Shown: positions 31,068-42,043, counted from the first letter of the stretch. The stretch: DNA of 49,811 nucleotides from Discostella pseudostelligera (GCA_036940085.1 JALLBK010000230.1:1-49811), one strand, 5' to 3'. Notes: generated from the sequence alone by a model not told the origin. Numbers and translations are program-made.

Positions 31068-31187
31068 TTGGCGGGAAGAGTTCGTACGGTGGCGATACAA
31101 TTTAAAATTTTGGCGAGAATGGCGGGAAGAGTGTGGCGATGACGTGGCGATAGGAATTGAAAGAAAATAGCGGGAAGAGGCGGGAAG
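31068..31187. promoter_or_regulatory. Cluster of GGCGGGAA elements between UBX and AKR genes
   Basis: Within 120 bp there are TTGGCGGGAA (31068), TTTTGGCGAGAA (31108), TGGCGGGAA (31120), and AGCGGGAAGAGGCGGGAAGG (31169-31187, two overlapping cores). All are oriented the same way. They lie 50-170 bp upstream of the AKR start in a divergent promoter. E2F-like by motif. Confidence 0.55.
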
Positions 31188-31239
31188 GAATCCAAAATCC
31201 AATCCACCGACAAAAACACGAACAAACAACAACATCAAC

Positions 31240-32672
31240 ATGCGCACCATGAAGATCGCTCTGTCTCGAACCTTACCACTACTCCTCTCCGCCACAGCCG
31301 CAACAATATCAGCCAATCCCTACTCCACTCTAATAAGCCGTTCAACTCGCGTGGCATTTATTAATTCTCTCTCCACCTCACTCTCATCCAAAACAACAAA
31401 GCACAACCTGAGGATGACGTCGTTGTCGTCCTCGTCGTCGTCATCATTCTCGTGGTCACCCCAACAAAAACAAACCCTCCTCTCCTGCCCCACAATCCCA
31501 TTGCGAGATGGTACACCCCATCCTGCTATTGGGTTTGGGACGTATAAGGTAGGATTTGTTCCGGCGTCAGCATCCTCTGCGGCTACCGCTGCCGCATCCG
31601 GTTCTGGTAACAATGAGCCGCAACGCACCGCGGAGGAATGTGTTCGTGATGCCCTCGATTTGGGATATAGATTTTTCGAATGGTATGTGCATTCATTCCA
31701 TAATTTCCCAAAGTCAGTACTCAGTGCACACTCATATATTGGTTTTCTCTTTTTCTTTTTCTCTTTAATACTTGTCGATTGATAAAATAATGCACCATGC
31801 ACCACCAGTGCCGAGTTTTATGGCAACGAGGCAGAAGTTGGCAAGGCAATCCAGTCGAGTGGTGTGCCAAGAGAGGAATTATTTCTAGTCAGTAAGGTAT
31901 GGACTACAACTATTGAGAAGGGAGATGCTGCGATACGTGCTCAGCTGGATAAGAGTGAGTTATGAACGATGTCGAATTTATGCGCATAATTCGTCAGCAA
32001 TTTACTTATCTCACACCTCGTCAAACCACGCACATCGTCCCCATCGAAATATTTTCAATAGCACTTGCCGATCTCGGAACGACCTATCTCGATCTCTACC
32101 TCATCCATTGGCCAGTACCAGGCAAACACGTCGACGCCTACAAAACTCTCGAACAGTTACAATCACAGGGTAAAATTCGCAACATTGGTGTATCCAACTA
32201 TGTCGTGGAAGATTACCAAGAACTCCTCGATAATGGAATATCCTCCAAACCTGCCGTGAATCAAATTGAAATCAACCCCTTCCTCTATCGAACAAATACA
32301 ATCGAATACTTCCAACAACAGGGCGTGGTACTTCAATCGTATCGAGCATTGCGGGATGGAAAGGCAATGGATCATCCCATACTCGTCAAAATTGGTAACG
32401 TGCATTCAAAGTCACCCGCACATATTCTTGGACGATGGTGTGTCCAACATGGCTTTGTGTATGTTCCAAAATCAGTCAAGGTGGAAAGAATGGCAGAGAA
32501 TGCAGAGGTGTTTGACTTTGAACTGAGTGTGGAAGAAATGGCGGAGTTGGATAGATTAACAACTCCCGAGGCATTGAGTGCATTCGAGGCGTTGTATAAG
32601 AAGTGTGTGAATAGGGACACGTCGAAAGATGGAACTATGGAGGGTGTAAAAATGAACATTACCGTGGACTGA
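31240..32672 (+). CDS. Aldo-keto reductase with altered catalytic Asp
   Basis: Exons 31240-31682, 31809-31954 and 32062-32672 give 399 residues; introns of 126 and 107 nt restore FECAEFYGNEAEVGKAI and LDKTLADLGTTYLDLYLIHWP. The AKR barrel is clear: IGFGTYKVG near the start, tetrad Tyr in EFYGNE, Lys in LVSKVW, His in LIHWP, then GKIRNIGVSNY, NQIEINPFL and the cofactor-loop PKSV. The catalytic Asp position (usual DTAxxY) is Glu in FFECAEFY. A 90-residue N-terminal extension starts with a hydrophobic segment and a Ser-rich run; organelle targeting is possible. The barrel also has an Ala/Ser insert after GTYKVG. Substrate unknown. The loss of Asp may reduce or change the reductase activity. Confidence 0.85.
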
Positions 32673-32864
32673 TACTCGTGTGTACAATGGTATCACCGTG
32701 TACAAACAATTGGGTCCAATTCTTGATCTAGGATGTTGGTGAAAGCAAATACATGGCCAACATTAAATCTGATTAATGAATGATTAGACGATGATCATCA
32801 TTGATAATATTATGTTGCTGGATCTCGGTTGCTTTTGATAGTGTTTGTCCTACACGTGGACGAC

Positions 32865-32988
32865 TTTTGGCGGGAGACACAAGGAGGTCCACGCGGTGAT
32901 CGGTGCAAGAAGAGCTCCACGTGGATGGTTTCGACTCCAGATAGACGACGTCGTGACGCGAGCGAGACATAAGAGATTTGGCGGGAGA
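32865..32988. promoter_or_regulatory. Two TTTGGCGGGAG elements in the AKR/JmjC spacer
   Basis: The 474-bp spacer 32673-33146 contains TTTTGGCGGGAG at 32865 and TTTGGCGGGAGA at 32979, 114 bp apart and in the same orientation, upstream of the JmjC gene. Also present are CACGTG-like words (TACACGTGGA, CCACGTGGA). The rest of the spacer holds nothing recognised. Confidence 0.5.
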
Positions 32989-33146
32989 ATCCATCCCCAA
33001 ACACCTCACTCTCCACCACACAACCATCCATCGTACCATGGCGGTGGATGTTGTCAACTCGGTTGGGTACACATCATCATCGCCTTCCCACCCCAATAGT
33101 GTAACATCGCCAACCCAATCTCTCACTAGATTCGCATACAAGTACA

Positions 33147-34985
33147 ATGTCGGCAGCCGCAAATCCACCAGTCGTCATCATCCAAGACGTGGATGATACC
33201 AATCATACTGGTGGACACAAAAAGAAGCGGGCCAAGACGAACTCGCGACAACAGAGGAGCAGCCAATCGTCGTCGCCATCAGTATTTCATCCCGATTCGA
33301 ATGAGCTCCTAACGAATATGCTTCATCCTCTTCAACCATCTACTTTCTTACACCATCATTTTCGTAAAGACGCTGTGCATATCCAGCGACACAATCATCG
33401 ATCACAAGATCAAGTAGAACAAATGGTACATGACATTTGTCACAATTATCTCTTTGGCTTGGATGTGCAGCAGATATTTAGAGAGACTAGTAGCGAGAAT
33501 GTATTCCTTTGGCTTCATCATCCTCCTACATCTACATCTCCTTCGAACGATCCGTGTAACGACAGCAAGGTGCCATCAAAAGCAATAGCAACATCGGCAA
33601 CAACACCGACGCAAACACCCACACTCAACAGTGTAGAAATTTCTGATCCTGACACAGCGTACGCACTGCACCAATCTGGATTGCATTCCGCGTACTGTCG
33701 TGCGCCGCCTATATTAGAGCAGCATCTTGTCAGCTCATTATTGCGTACGACGGGACTAGGAGGGGGGCACTATCATGCACCACACAGCGCATCGTCTCGA
33801 ACATTGGGAGGTGGAACGACATTGGGACGTGGCGAGGTGGAGTTGTTTATTAGTGGTGGCAGTGGTGGCAGTGGTGACGGAGAAGGAAGTAGCATCCGCA
33901 TGACTGGATGGCATACTGATTTTCAAGAGAACTTTACAATTCAATTGAGCGGAGTGAAACGGTGGACATTGCGCCGAGGACGTGTCCGTCATCCATTGCG
34001 TGGTACCACACCCCATTATGCTCGTGATGCAAGTGTTGTGGAGAATCAGTTGAAGGTGGCACGACTTTCCTGCTTGGGAAGTAAAATTGATGATGACAGC
34101 AATGGCGCATCGTTTCATGGTCGATATGGATTTGACTATGATGACAACAACGCTTATGGACCTGAGCAAACAATAACTCTGCACACGGGAGACGTCCTTT
34201 ACTTTCCAGCCGGGATGTGGCACAAAGTTGAAACTGTCGAGCCTGGTATTAGCTTGAATGTATCTCTTATGGGCACCACCTATGCCAAGCTCGTATGCGA
34301 GGCCTTGCAGCATGTCATGTATGGTAGTGATGAGGGCTGGCGAGAAATCGTTACAACTCGACCGGGCGATGCGAATGCGAATGGAGTGCAACGCCTGGAT
34401 GGATTATTGAGTGGATTGAGTAGTTTGGTGCATACTTTTGTTCAGGCGCAGGGTGGAGCACAGAGTTTGCTTCCTCCTGCATTATTGCATCCGCCGTTGA
34501 GGCAAAATCATGGGGGTTCTATGGAGGATATAGGCGATGATGATGATGAGTGCGACAATGATGATGATAACGATGTTGACGATGATGATGACGACAAAGA
34601 TGATGGCGATGGTGACATCGTAATAGTTGTGGATCAATTTAAGGGTCCATCGAGTTGGACATGTGCTCAACCCCCAAATGCCCGGTTGGTTAAGAATCCA
34701 TTGGCATCCTTAATTTCGATGCCTGACATTTCGAAACAGAAGCAAGATGCGGGGCGATTTATTCTCAACGTGAACTTTGCTGGAAATGAAATGATGGAAA
34801 GTCACCTCCGTGTTGTGCTAGAAACTTCAGAGAGGGAACTGGTTGACCAATTGAAGTTTTACGTGTCATGTGAGGGGCAAGGTGAAGATCCGGGTCATGC
34901 TGTGAATAACCCCAAGAAAGGGGAAGCGATTGCTCTTCCACCAAAGTGTTTATTTTACTTTGGTTACTTTTCGTGGAAGATATAG
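33147..34985 (+). CDS. JmjC/cupin-type Fe(II)/2-oxoglutarate oxygenase
   Basis: A 612-residue single-exon protein. The iron-binding triad is visible as the HxD of MTGWHTDFQENFTIQLSGVK and the distal His of YFPAGMWHKVET. GVKRWTLR and GDVLYFPAGMWH are standard jelly-roll strands of the cupin_4/JmjC hydroxylase group (NO66, MINA, YcfD relatives), which hydroxylate ribosomal proteins or histones. The N-terminus contains HKKKRAKTNSRQQR, a possible nuclear signal. Asp-rich low complexity (about residues 460-495) and Gly/Ser linkers enlarge the protein. The C-terminal 100 residues resemble the winged-helix-like dimer/recognition region only weakly. The substrate cannot be assigned. Confidence 0.85.
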   Translation: MSAAANPPVVIIQDVDDTNHTGGHKKKRAKTNSRQQRSSQSSSPSVFHPDSNELLTNMLHPLQPSTFLHHHFRKDAVHIQRHNHRSQDQVEQMVHDICHNYLFGLDVQQIFRETSSENVFLWLHHPPTSTSPSNDPCNDSKVPSKAIATSATTPTQTPTLNSVEISDPDTAYALHQSGLHSAYCRAPPILEQHLVSSLLRTTGLGGGHYHAPHSASSRTLGGGTTLGRGEVELFISGGSGGSGDGEGSSIRMTGWHTDFQENFTIQLSGVKRWTLRRGRVRHPLRGTTPHYARDASVVENQLKVARLSCLGSKIDDDSNGASFHGRYGFDYDDNNAYGPEQTITLHTGDVLYFPAGMWHKVETVEPGISLNVSLMGTTYAKLVCEALQHVMYGSDEGWREIVTTRPGDANANGVQRLDGLLSGLSSLVHTFVQAQGGAQSLLPPALLHPPLRQNHGGSMEDIGDDDDECDNDDDNDVDDDDDDKDDGDGDIVIVVDQFKGPSSWTCAQPPNARLVKNPLASLISMPDISKQKQDAGRFILNVNFAGNEMMESHLRVVLETSERELVDQLKFYVSCEGQGEDPGHAVNNPKKGEAIALPPKCLFYFGYFSWKI

Positions 34986-35015
34986 CGAAAGCCGTCATGA
35001 ATTGTACCACAGAAC

Positions 35016-36575
35016 TCAAAAGATAGCTTGAGAGGGTGCAACATCAGCGTCGATACCTATCCATGCATCTGGCCATTCTCTTGCAAAGGTATCCAAGTTG
35101 ACATTTCTCCATTCATGCATCATTTGCTTCTCCTCGGATTGTCCAAACCATGAGTTTTCCATTGACAACCCATAATATCCCCGCAGTCTATTAATGTATC
35201 CGGAAAAAGTTGATCGGTACGTTCCACAGAATGCTCGTCCTCGGCTTGCAACTACCATATCGATCATTCCCATCCAATTTGGATCGATATTGTCAACCCC
35301 TATCAGATCGCCAAAGTCACTAAGAAAGTATAGCTTGAATCCTGCGCTTCGGAATGGCTCGAAGAAGGCTTCCTTGTCCTTTTCGTCTGTTGCTATGTAC
35401 AATATCTCGCTTTCAAGCCAAATGTCTTGGGTAGTGTTGAACCTATGGCAAGGACAAATATGACGATTAAGCAATTCACAAGAACAAATCAGGCATTGAA
35501 AAGATTAAACTTCCTCAACGCACCAATCGTCTGCTGACACTCTCATCTTTTTATACTGAAAATCACCCCGACTAATGGATGTGTGCAAATTAGTGTTTGG
35601 AGTCTGTTACGCGAGAACAAACAAACCAACTTCGACTTACCGAACATGAAGCGAAGAATATCCACCTCCACCCTCAGAGTCAACTTGAAATCCTTGTTCT
35701 TTTGCTGCTTGTTGAAGGTACTTGACTATTTTCCCTGCTGCACAGAATATTTCATGTCGAAAATGAAACAAATCGCGGATATACCTTTTGTAGTAGTTAC
35801 CTACGGCAACATCCGTGAAATGAATATAGCCATAGTAGTGTCCCAGCATTCTGGTTGGCGGTTTGCCAGCTTGTATGTACAACAGCGATGATTCCTGCAT
35901 CTCCTTGGTTACATAAACTATTTGTCGATTCCCACTACCGCAAAATTCAATGGCGCTCTCTGGGTTGTCAGGGACACCAGTTTCATACATTCCCTTGTCA
36001 AACACCAGACATTGGTGATGAGCTGCGGTAATATTGGGTGTTACTGCGTGAGATTCAAGATAGTCATGAATGAATTCGCAGGGTGGATCGCCGACTCCGT
36101 CCCAGCTAGATATCGTGTTCCCACGAGAGCACACCTTTGCCGCTGAAAGCACTTGTTCTCTCGTCTCCGCAGGAACTGGGAACAGACCACCGGCATGACC
36201 CTCTATATTTATAAATTGCTCCATTGTAACATATTTGACCCTCTTTGTGTAATCATTTCCCTCCATATCAAAGAAATCATACAGTCCACGGTGCCGCTTT
36301 GTTTCGTCGTTTCTTAAGAGGTACATCGGTTGTTCTGGCGGCAACACTAATATTCGATCTAATGCAGCACAAATAATGCAAATTATTTCAAAGCTCATTC
36401 GAACTTTGTTGAAACCTCCCTATTCAAGGCAACATCAATGTTAGAGAACATCAAAAGTAAATATGGTGCGTAGAATTGAACTTACCTTGTCCGGTGTAAA
36501 GACAAGGAACTTGGGTTCGGAACTCTTGTGGCTGAAGGTCGATACGAAGTTGACATCACGAACCCCTTGCAATGC
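35016..36575 (-). CDS. O-fucosyltransferase-like module, downstream copy, no start seen (partial)
   Basis: Four exons, 36575-36486 (5' limit uncertain), 36419-35641, 35571-35524 and 35442-35016. Joined phases give EPKFLVFTPDKGGFNKVRMSFE, then GGYSSLHVRRGDFQYKKM and DDWFNTTQDIW, which match the neighbouring gene step by step. The fold resembles GDP-fucose protein O-fucosyltransferases: the N-terminal GGxxN(N/K)xR motif and the later HxRRGD motif are both present. In the first exon the frame is closed upstream by TAG at 36576-36578 and has no Met, and it overlaps the last codons of the upstream gene. Either an upstream exon joins it, making a two-domain protein, or the copy has lost its N-terminus. 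One donor (35523) is GTGCGT. Confidence 0.65.
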
Positions 36576-38966
36576 CTACTTCAGGCCGTCTGTCAAGCCA
36601 CGTCGCCGCCGATTCCGCCTTTAGTCTATCCATCTCGTCCCTAGTCCTCGGCATGCCATATTCCGATTCTCTACCTTCATTGTCATTATCGACAAAAACA
36701 TCACCGTCGATGCCAGTCCATCCAGTTGGAAACTCGCGTGCATACAAGGATTTAATGTCTCCAACGTTCATCCATTTATGCATGAAGTATTTCCTATCCA
36801 ACCATGAATAGTAAGAAAAGAATTTGGACATCCCATAATAGCCGCGTAATCGAATAATGAAACCAGAAAAGGTGCTGAACCATGTTCCCGCAAACACCGA
36901 CCCTCGACTGGCAACGATCGTATCTATCATCCCATATAAGGTTGGGTCTATTTGATCTAATTCGGCCAGCTGCATGTAATCATTCAAGAATCTCAATGGC
37001 CCAGCGTGATGCATTCGAAAGTCATCGAAGAATGTTTCATTCTTTTCATCTGTTGCCACGTACAATACTTCGTTTGGTTTCCACATTTCCTTCGTATTTT
37101 GATACCTGATTGCACATCAAGAGATGAAGATGAGGCAAAGGCATCAGTAAAATGTAGACGATAGAGCAAAGTCAACCCTTGACGGAGAGAATGAAAGCAA
37201 AAGGAACCATACCATTGCTCCGAGTCAAACTTGACTTCCGGAAATTGCAAGTCTCCTCTCCGTATATGCAACGAGGAGTACCCACCCACCAACTCAGCAT
37301 CCAAATCGAGTGAAGGAGATGGATTTCCTACATTCCCCGACAGTAAATAATCTTCATACTGCAACGCCAATATTATTTTCCCCGCTGCACAGTAGATCTT
37401 GTCATGATATCGTACATTGTCTCTCATGAATCGTTTGTAGTAGTTCCCAACCTTTGGATCTGTGAAAAACATCATGGCATAAAAATGTGCCAGTAGTCGT
37501 TTGTGAATTTGCCATGTCTCAAAGTGCCAAATGCCTGCCTCATGCATGGTTTGGTTGTAAAAGATCATCTTCCGATTTCTGCAAAATGACTCGATTCTAT
37601 CCATCATTTCTGGGTCAAGATCTAACAAGGATTCATTTCCACGGAGAAACACACCTTCATCAAATACCAAACATGATTCATTGGGCCACTCGGAGCTTAC
37701 TTCGGAGTATAGTCCATATTTCAAATAATGATCGTACAAATCCTCACAGAAAACATCGCTCTTTTTCATCTGTACGCATGTTCGTGCCGTTTGTCGCAAA
37801 TGTTCCTGCCACGTTTTATTGTAATGCACTAATGGGGCCAATCCATCCTCGCCTCCCTCCAACTCTAAGAATTTTTCGGCCGTAATGATAGGTACTCGTC
37901 GTAATAGGTCAGTATCAAAATTGATGTAATTGTCGAAATTCCTCTCTTTATGTTCGTCGGCTATGCCTGGCGATAAAAGGTACAAGAGATGGTCGGGTGG
38001 CATCACCAGCGTTCGTCCAGATACAGCCGCCAGCAGAATTATATTCTCAAGGGACATGCGTAGATTGTTCCATCCGCCAGTATCCGCCTCAAAGGTCAAA
38101 TATCGTCTCCGTGATACACGTGGATTTTTCGCTGCCTCTTTCGTTATCGGTGGTGGAATAAAGATATGTGGATCACTGGGACCACCGGCATTATAATCTC
38201 GTGTTCCTACTGGATCATTCCAAAATGCCAACATCGACGACAGGACAGCTACAACCTCAGGCACCATGTCTGGACAATGAATCGATCCACGTTTTGCACC
38301 AATCAATGCTGGGGATAAATCGGGATGTATGCCCGAGAATCCACGTGCGGTGCGTTCCGGGGGGATGGGAGTTGGGAGTAGTTCATTGACAAGTAATTCG
38401 ACCTGAAGTTGCTGCCATGTCAAACCTATGTTGGTGGGAGGCTCGTCCAGTTGTTGTTCCGGTTGTGAAATAGATGTTGGCCGTGAATTGGACGCATTAT
38501 CATTGTTTCCATCCGTTATGGATGCACCCTGATTCTGTTGTTGCTCATTCATAGTAGCTGGATTCGACTTGGTGTCATTGAAATCATGACTAATGCCACT
38601 CTCCTTCTTCTCCATTTGAATAAAATCAGACTCATTCCCACCCCTGTAACCACCAACTTTCATAGCCTCCATCTGTCCCTCTAGCATTTGTGCTGTATCA
38701 TATTTTTGTATCAGATAATTGGCCAATTCCATCTTGTGCCGCAATGCCGATCCACCGACACTATTCGTTGTACCACTGCTTTCATAATTGTCGACATTGG
38801 ATGCATCGTCTATGACATGATGGTGAGCATGGTGTAGATGAAATAGATAGATTGTGGTTAGTAGAAGAGCTGCAGCAAACACTCGGAGCACCACGTCGAG
38901 TGTGCGAATGCGAAGAAGGTAGGGCGGGGGCGCATTGAGTGAGTGAGGAGATGAGCGGGGCAGCAT
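36556..38966 (-). CDS. Type II membrane O-fucosyltransferase-like protein
   Basis: Exons 38966-37213 and 37105-36556 give 767 residues; the 107-nt intron (GTATGG...ATCAG) restores the SEQWYQNTKEMW segment. A single membrane helix near residues 25-42 (VVLRVFAAALLLTTIYLF) after a basic start makes it a Golgi type II protein. A disordered stem (about 45-230) leads to the catalytic part: YLTFEADTGGWNNLRMSLEN, SLHIRRGDL and LYVATDEKNETFFDDF, and ASRGSVFAGTWFSTFSGFIIRLRGYYG. These are the donor-binding GGxNNxR, HxRRGD and TDE and SxF motifs of the O-FucT superfamily. The acceptor is unknown. The downstream copy lies directly behind it. Confidence 0.8.
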
Positions 38967-39570
38967 GGCGGCGTTGATGTCGAAGTCGACGTCGTCGATG
39001 AGCTGTACTGACTAATTCAGTGGCGATTATTCTGAGATAAGGTAACAAACATTGCCCAATCTTTGCTCCATACGAAGAAGGCTATCGCAAACTTTTGATT
39101 CAACCTCTCATTAGGATAAATGTGCTGATACTGATACTACACTACGTACTGATATTGTGTGATAAGCCGCCATGTTCATGGTCCACATACGATACCACAT
39201 CTATCATTGTTTTGCTCGCCCTCGTCGTCGTCGTCTCGTCGTCGTCGCCGTCGCTCGTTCATCCTCGCTCTCCAGTCTCCCGCCAATTCGAGAGCCACGT
39301 GTAAGCAATGACCCACGTAGACGGACAGACGAGACTTTGACCCACAGTCGTGACAGACAGACCGCATGCACCGACGGCCACACCATCACCATCCTCCATG
39401 CACATGCATCACCACCACCATGGACATGGACCATGGCGGCCGCTTCCGTCGTCGGTCCGCGTAGTACCACATGAGTGCCATAGTCATATTCTCCTCGAAG
39501 GTGGATGGACGACATCGCCTGATAACGACCGTCGTTCATGGCCTATGGTAGTTCATATCATCGCACGAAC
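38967..39570. promoter_or_regulatory. Divergent promoter, O-FucT / helicase-associated gene
   Basis: About 600 bp. TCTCCCGCCAA, an E2F-like element, is at 39276-39286. A CACGTG word follows at about 39297. A run of CAT/CAC/ATG words (39397-39440) gives several short open frames that are not credible genes. Confidence 0.4.
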
Positions 39571-39714
39571 ATGACTGCCAAAAGCAAAACGGCAAGGGCA
39601 ACATCAATTTCAGTAGCAGGAGCAGCAGTAATAGCCCTAGCTCTGGCGGCAACTTCGTCAGTACATGTATTTGTAATAATATCTGGCAGAGGTACCACAA
39701 TTCAAACGACGTAG
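39571..39714 (+). other. 47-codon upstream ORF with signal-peptide character
   Basis: ATG 39571 opens a frame that reads like a signal peptide: basic start (TAKSKTAR), then SVAGAAVIALALAATSS, ending at TAG 39712-39714, eight bases before the start of the next gene in another frame. It could be an upstream ORF, or the true N-terminus of the next protein separated by a frameshift or sequence error. No normal-size intron can join them. Confidence 0.35.
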
Positions 39715-39721
39715 AAAGTCG

Positions 39722-41320
39722 ATGCTTGAGTTAACATTACATGAAGAATTGATAGAGGTCGAAGAAGGAGATAATGATGAACACCATCGATCAATATCTA
39801 GTGCACACTCGAATAGTCATCCAACTGTTTCCACCCGTGGTAATACCAATCGCAATGAGAAGCTATTCCAAAAGCGTCTTACAGAACTCCAAGACTTTCG
39901 AAGTATTCATGGACACGGGTCCATACCCACACCCTACACGTCAAATCCATCATTAGGGATCTGGGCAGCAAATGTACGACAACAATATTCATTGTACAAA
40001 CATGCCGAGGAACGAGGAGCGCCCTACATTGGCTATTTGACACCGTCGCGTAGGCAACAATTGCAGTTGGCGGGGTTTGAGTTCGCATCGTTGACCGAAC
40101 GGCAATTCCGTACAAGATTGAGGGAATTGGAGATGTTTAAAAAACAATATGGGCATTGTATGGTGCCTGAAAAATGGGAAGAGAATGCTGCACTGGGGGC
40201 ATGGGTTTCTAACATACGGAGTTTGTACAAACGGAGGGTGATGGTTCAACAGCAGCGGCAAGTCCAATTGCAGCATGATGGCGAGGAAATCAATAGAGAA
40301 CATACCGATGCTACTCAATCTAAAATCGGAAATCAGAAGCAGAGGCGGGGTCGTCGCATACTACTCCAATCCTCATCGCACCATTCACGCAAGAAACGAC
40401 AACGATTACCTCGATTCTCACATTTAGATGAACATCGAATACAAGTACTGGAAGATATGGGTTTCGTTTGGAGCTCTATCGATAGAAAGTGGTTGGAAAT
40501 GTTGGAGTGGGCTAAGGTGTATGGCGTTGTGAATTATGCAATGACATTACCTGATGCGGAAGAAGTCGGAGGTGAGGGCGACCCCGATTTAGAGAAGAAC
40601 ACAATTCATGCAAATTCGAAGTATCCAGCTCAACTCAACAAACAAAGCCGCGCCCTTCTACTTGACAACTACCACCAATTTGTGCAAAACATCCAAAATC
40701 AATCGCTTCTACCATGCTTTCATCCCCAAGACAAAATATTGTCTCTAATGATGGAAGACACATATCCACAGAGTATTCTTGAGCAACCGCCACTATGGCA
40801 ACCAACATTATCATCGCCTCCATCGGATGAGAATGCAATGGATGAATCCACATCCACAAATCTTGACTATCGCATCCGACGAAATGATAAACTTCATCAA
40901 CCTCTTCGCATTTGGATGATCAATCAACGCTCGAATTACAATCGACTTGATCCTACCACCAATCAAACTCGAGAGAAATTGCCATTACCAACTCCATCAT
41001 CCACACTGATACCTCAACGACAGCGGGCATTGGAAGCAATTTATTTTCCATGGTCGGGACGGTTTCGTACTCGAGTTGAAGAAATGAAACATGAACAAGA
41101 AATAATGGAGAATATAGAACGAAAACGCGAGAGGGAACGTAGAATAGAACAAAAAGTAAGGGAGGAACAGGACCGAGTGGATCAGTTGACATCGTCGATT
41201 GTTGCATCGGTCTCGTCGAGAAACAACAATGGTATGATAGATTTGGCGGAAGCGGATGCGGATATCATGGCACTGTGGGGTGAAGAAGATGACGATGACG
41301 ACGGCGACGATGGGTGGTAG
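39722..41320 (+). CDS. Helicase-associated (HA) domain protein without helicase
   Basis: A 532-residue frame with at least two and probably three helicase-associated repeats (Pfam HA type): LFQKRLTELQDFRSIHGHGSIP...LGIWAANVRQQY...LTPSRRQQLQLAGFEF, then FRTRLRELEMFKKQYGHCMVP...LGAWVSNIRSLYKRR, and a diverged third starting at RKWLEMLEWAKVYG with LRIWMINQRSNYNRL. The family is expanded in diatoms and other stramenopiles and usually lacks any helicase core, as here. Nucleic-acid binding is presumed but not shown. The C-terminus is a charged coiled coil (MENIERKRERERRIEQKVRE) and an acidic tail. ATG 39722 is the first Met, but a signal-like frame lies just upstream. Confidence 0.8.
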   Translation: MLELTLHEELIEVEEGDNDEHHRSISSAHSNSHPTVSTRGNTNRNEKLFQKRLTELQDFRSIHGHGSIPTPYTSNPSLGIWAANVRQQYSLYKHAEERGAPYIGYLTPSRRQQLQLAGFEFASLTERQFRTRLRELEMFKKQYGHCMVPEKWEENAALGAWVSNIRSLYKRRVMVQQQRQVQLQHDGEEINREHTDATQSKIGNQKQRRGRRILLQSSSHHSRKKRQRLPRFSHLDEHRIQVLEDMGFVWSSIDRKWLEMLEWAKVYGVVNYAMTLPDAEEVGGEGDPDLEKNTIHANSKYPAQLNKQSRALLLDNYHQFVQNIQNQSLLPCFHPQDKILSLMMEDTYPQSILEQPPLWQPTLSSPPSDENAMDESTSTNLDYRIRRNDKLHQPLRIWMINQRSNYNRLDPTTNQTREKLPLPTPSSTLIPQRQRALEAIYFPWSGRFRTRVEEMKHEQEIMENIERKRERERRIEQKVREEQDRVDQLTSSIVASVSSRNNNGMIDLAEADADIMALWGEEDDDDDGDDGW

Positions 41321-41438
41321 AGGCGATGGTTAGTCAGAATTTAGATACGGAGTATTCATTTTCTACTTTACTGTGCAATTGTTTTTCTATCAAGAGCGTT
41401 GCATTCCATTCTCTCGCAGTTTCCTGCTCCGCGAACGG

Positions 41439-41717
41439 CTAATCACTATTCTCGCTCAAAAGCTGATAATTATGTATAAGATCGGAATGTAGCTTTGACA
41501 TCTCCTGGCGTAGATCGATTAGCATTGTCAACATTTCCTGTTTGTGATGCTCAATGCGTAGCAAGAGCAGTGGCACGAGACTTTCATAGTCGTCGTCGTA
41601 GTCGTCGCCGAGATGGAATAGTAGTACCCCTCCTTCCACTGACCGTGGTGAGGTGGCCGAAGCCTTCCCCATCGCCATCGTTATATCAAGATCGCTTGCA
41701 ACTACTTCTGATTGCAT
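41439..41717 (-). CDS. Small hypothetical protein (tentative)
   Basis: A 92-residue frame starting at ATG 41717. The C-terminal half is strongly helical and amphipathic (LRIEHHKQEMLTMLIDLRQEM), preceded by an acidic DDYDDDYES stretch. No family is recognised. The frame is longer and more protein-like than others in this spacer, but there is no splice or promoter support, and it converges on the upstream gene with a 118-bp gap. Confidence 0.35.
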   Translation of the reverse strand: MQSEVVASDLDITMAMGKASATSPRSVEGGVLLFHLGDDYDDDYESLVPLLLLRIEHHKQEMLTMLIDLRQEMSKLHSDLIHNYQLLSENSD

Positions 41718-42043
41718 GATTTCGGTTTGTATGACATGCAAAGTTTGGTTTGGTAGGTAACATGATAAGCCATTCCATTAATATTGGTCGTGGTCTTGAT
41801 ATTGAATAAGCCCGTCTTGATGATTCATCTCAGGGGTTCAAGGTTGCGGTTGTGCGGTGCGTGGTGCGCGCGTGGTGCGGATCCAGCGAAACGAAGGACA
41901 GACACATGCGGATAGAAGTAGAAGACTGCCACGTGTAATGCAACAGCTCCATCCATCGTCACACAGTACACAGTCGATGTCCTCCCGTCCAACCAAGCAA
42001 ACAATAATATGTTTAGGAAGTCAGCCATCAAAGTAATATAAAT
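41718..42043. other. Spacer upstream of PWP1
   Basis: About 325 bp with no supported ORF; includes the PWP1 promoter. GTGGTGCGCGCGTGGTGCGG near 41858-41877 is GC-rich and partly symmetrical. Confidence 0.45.
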
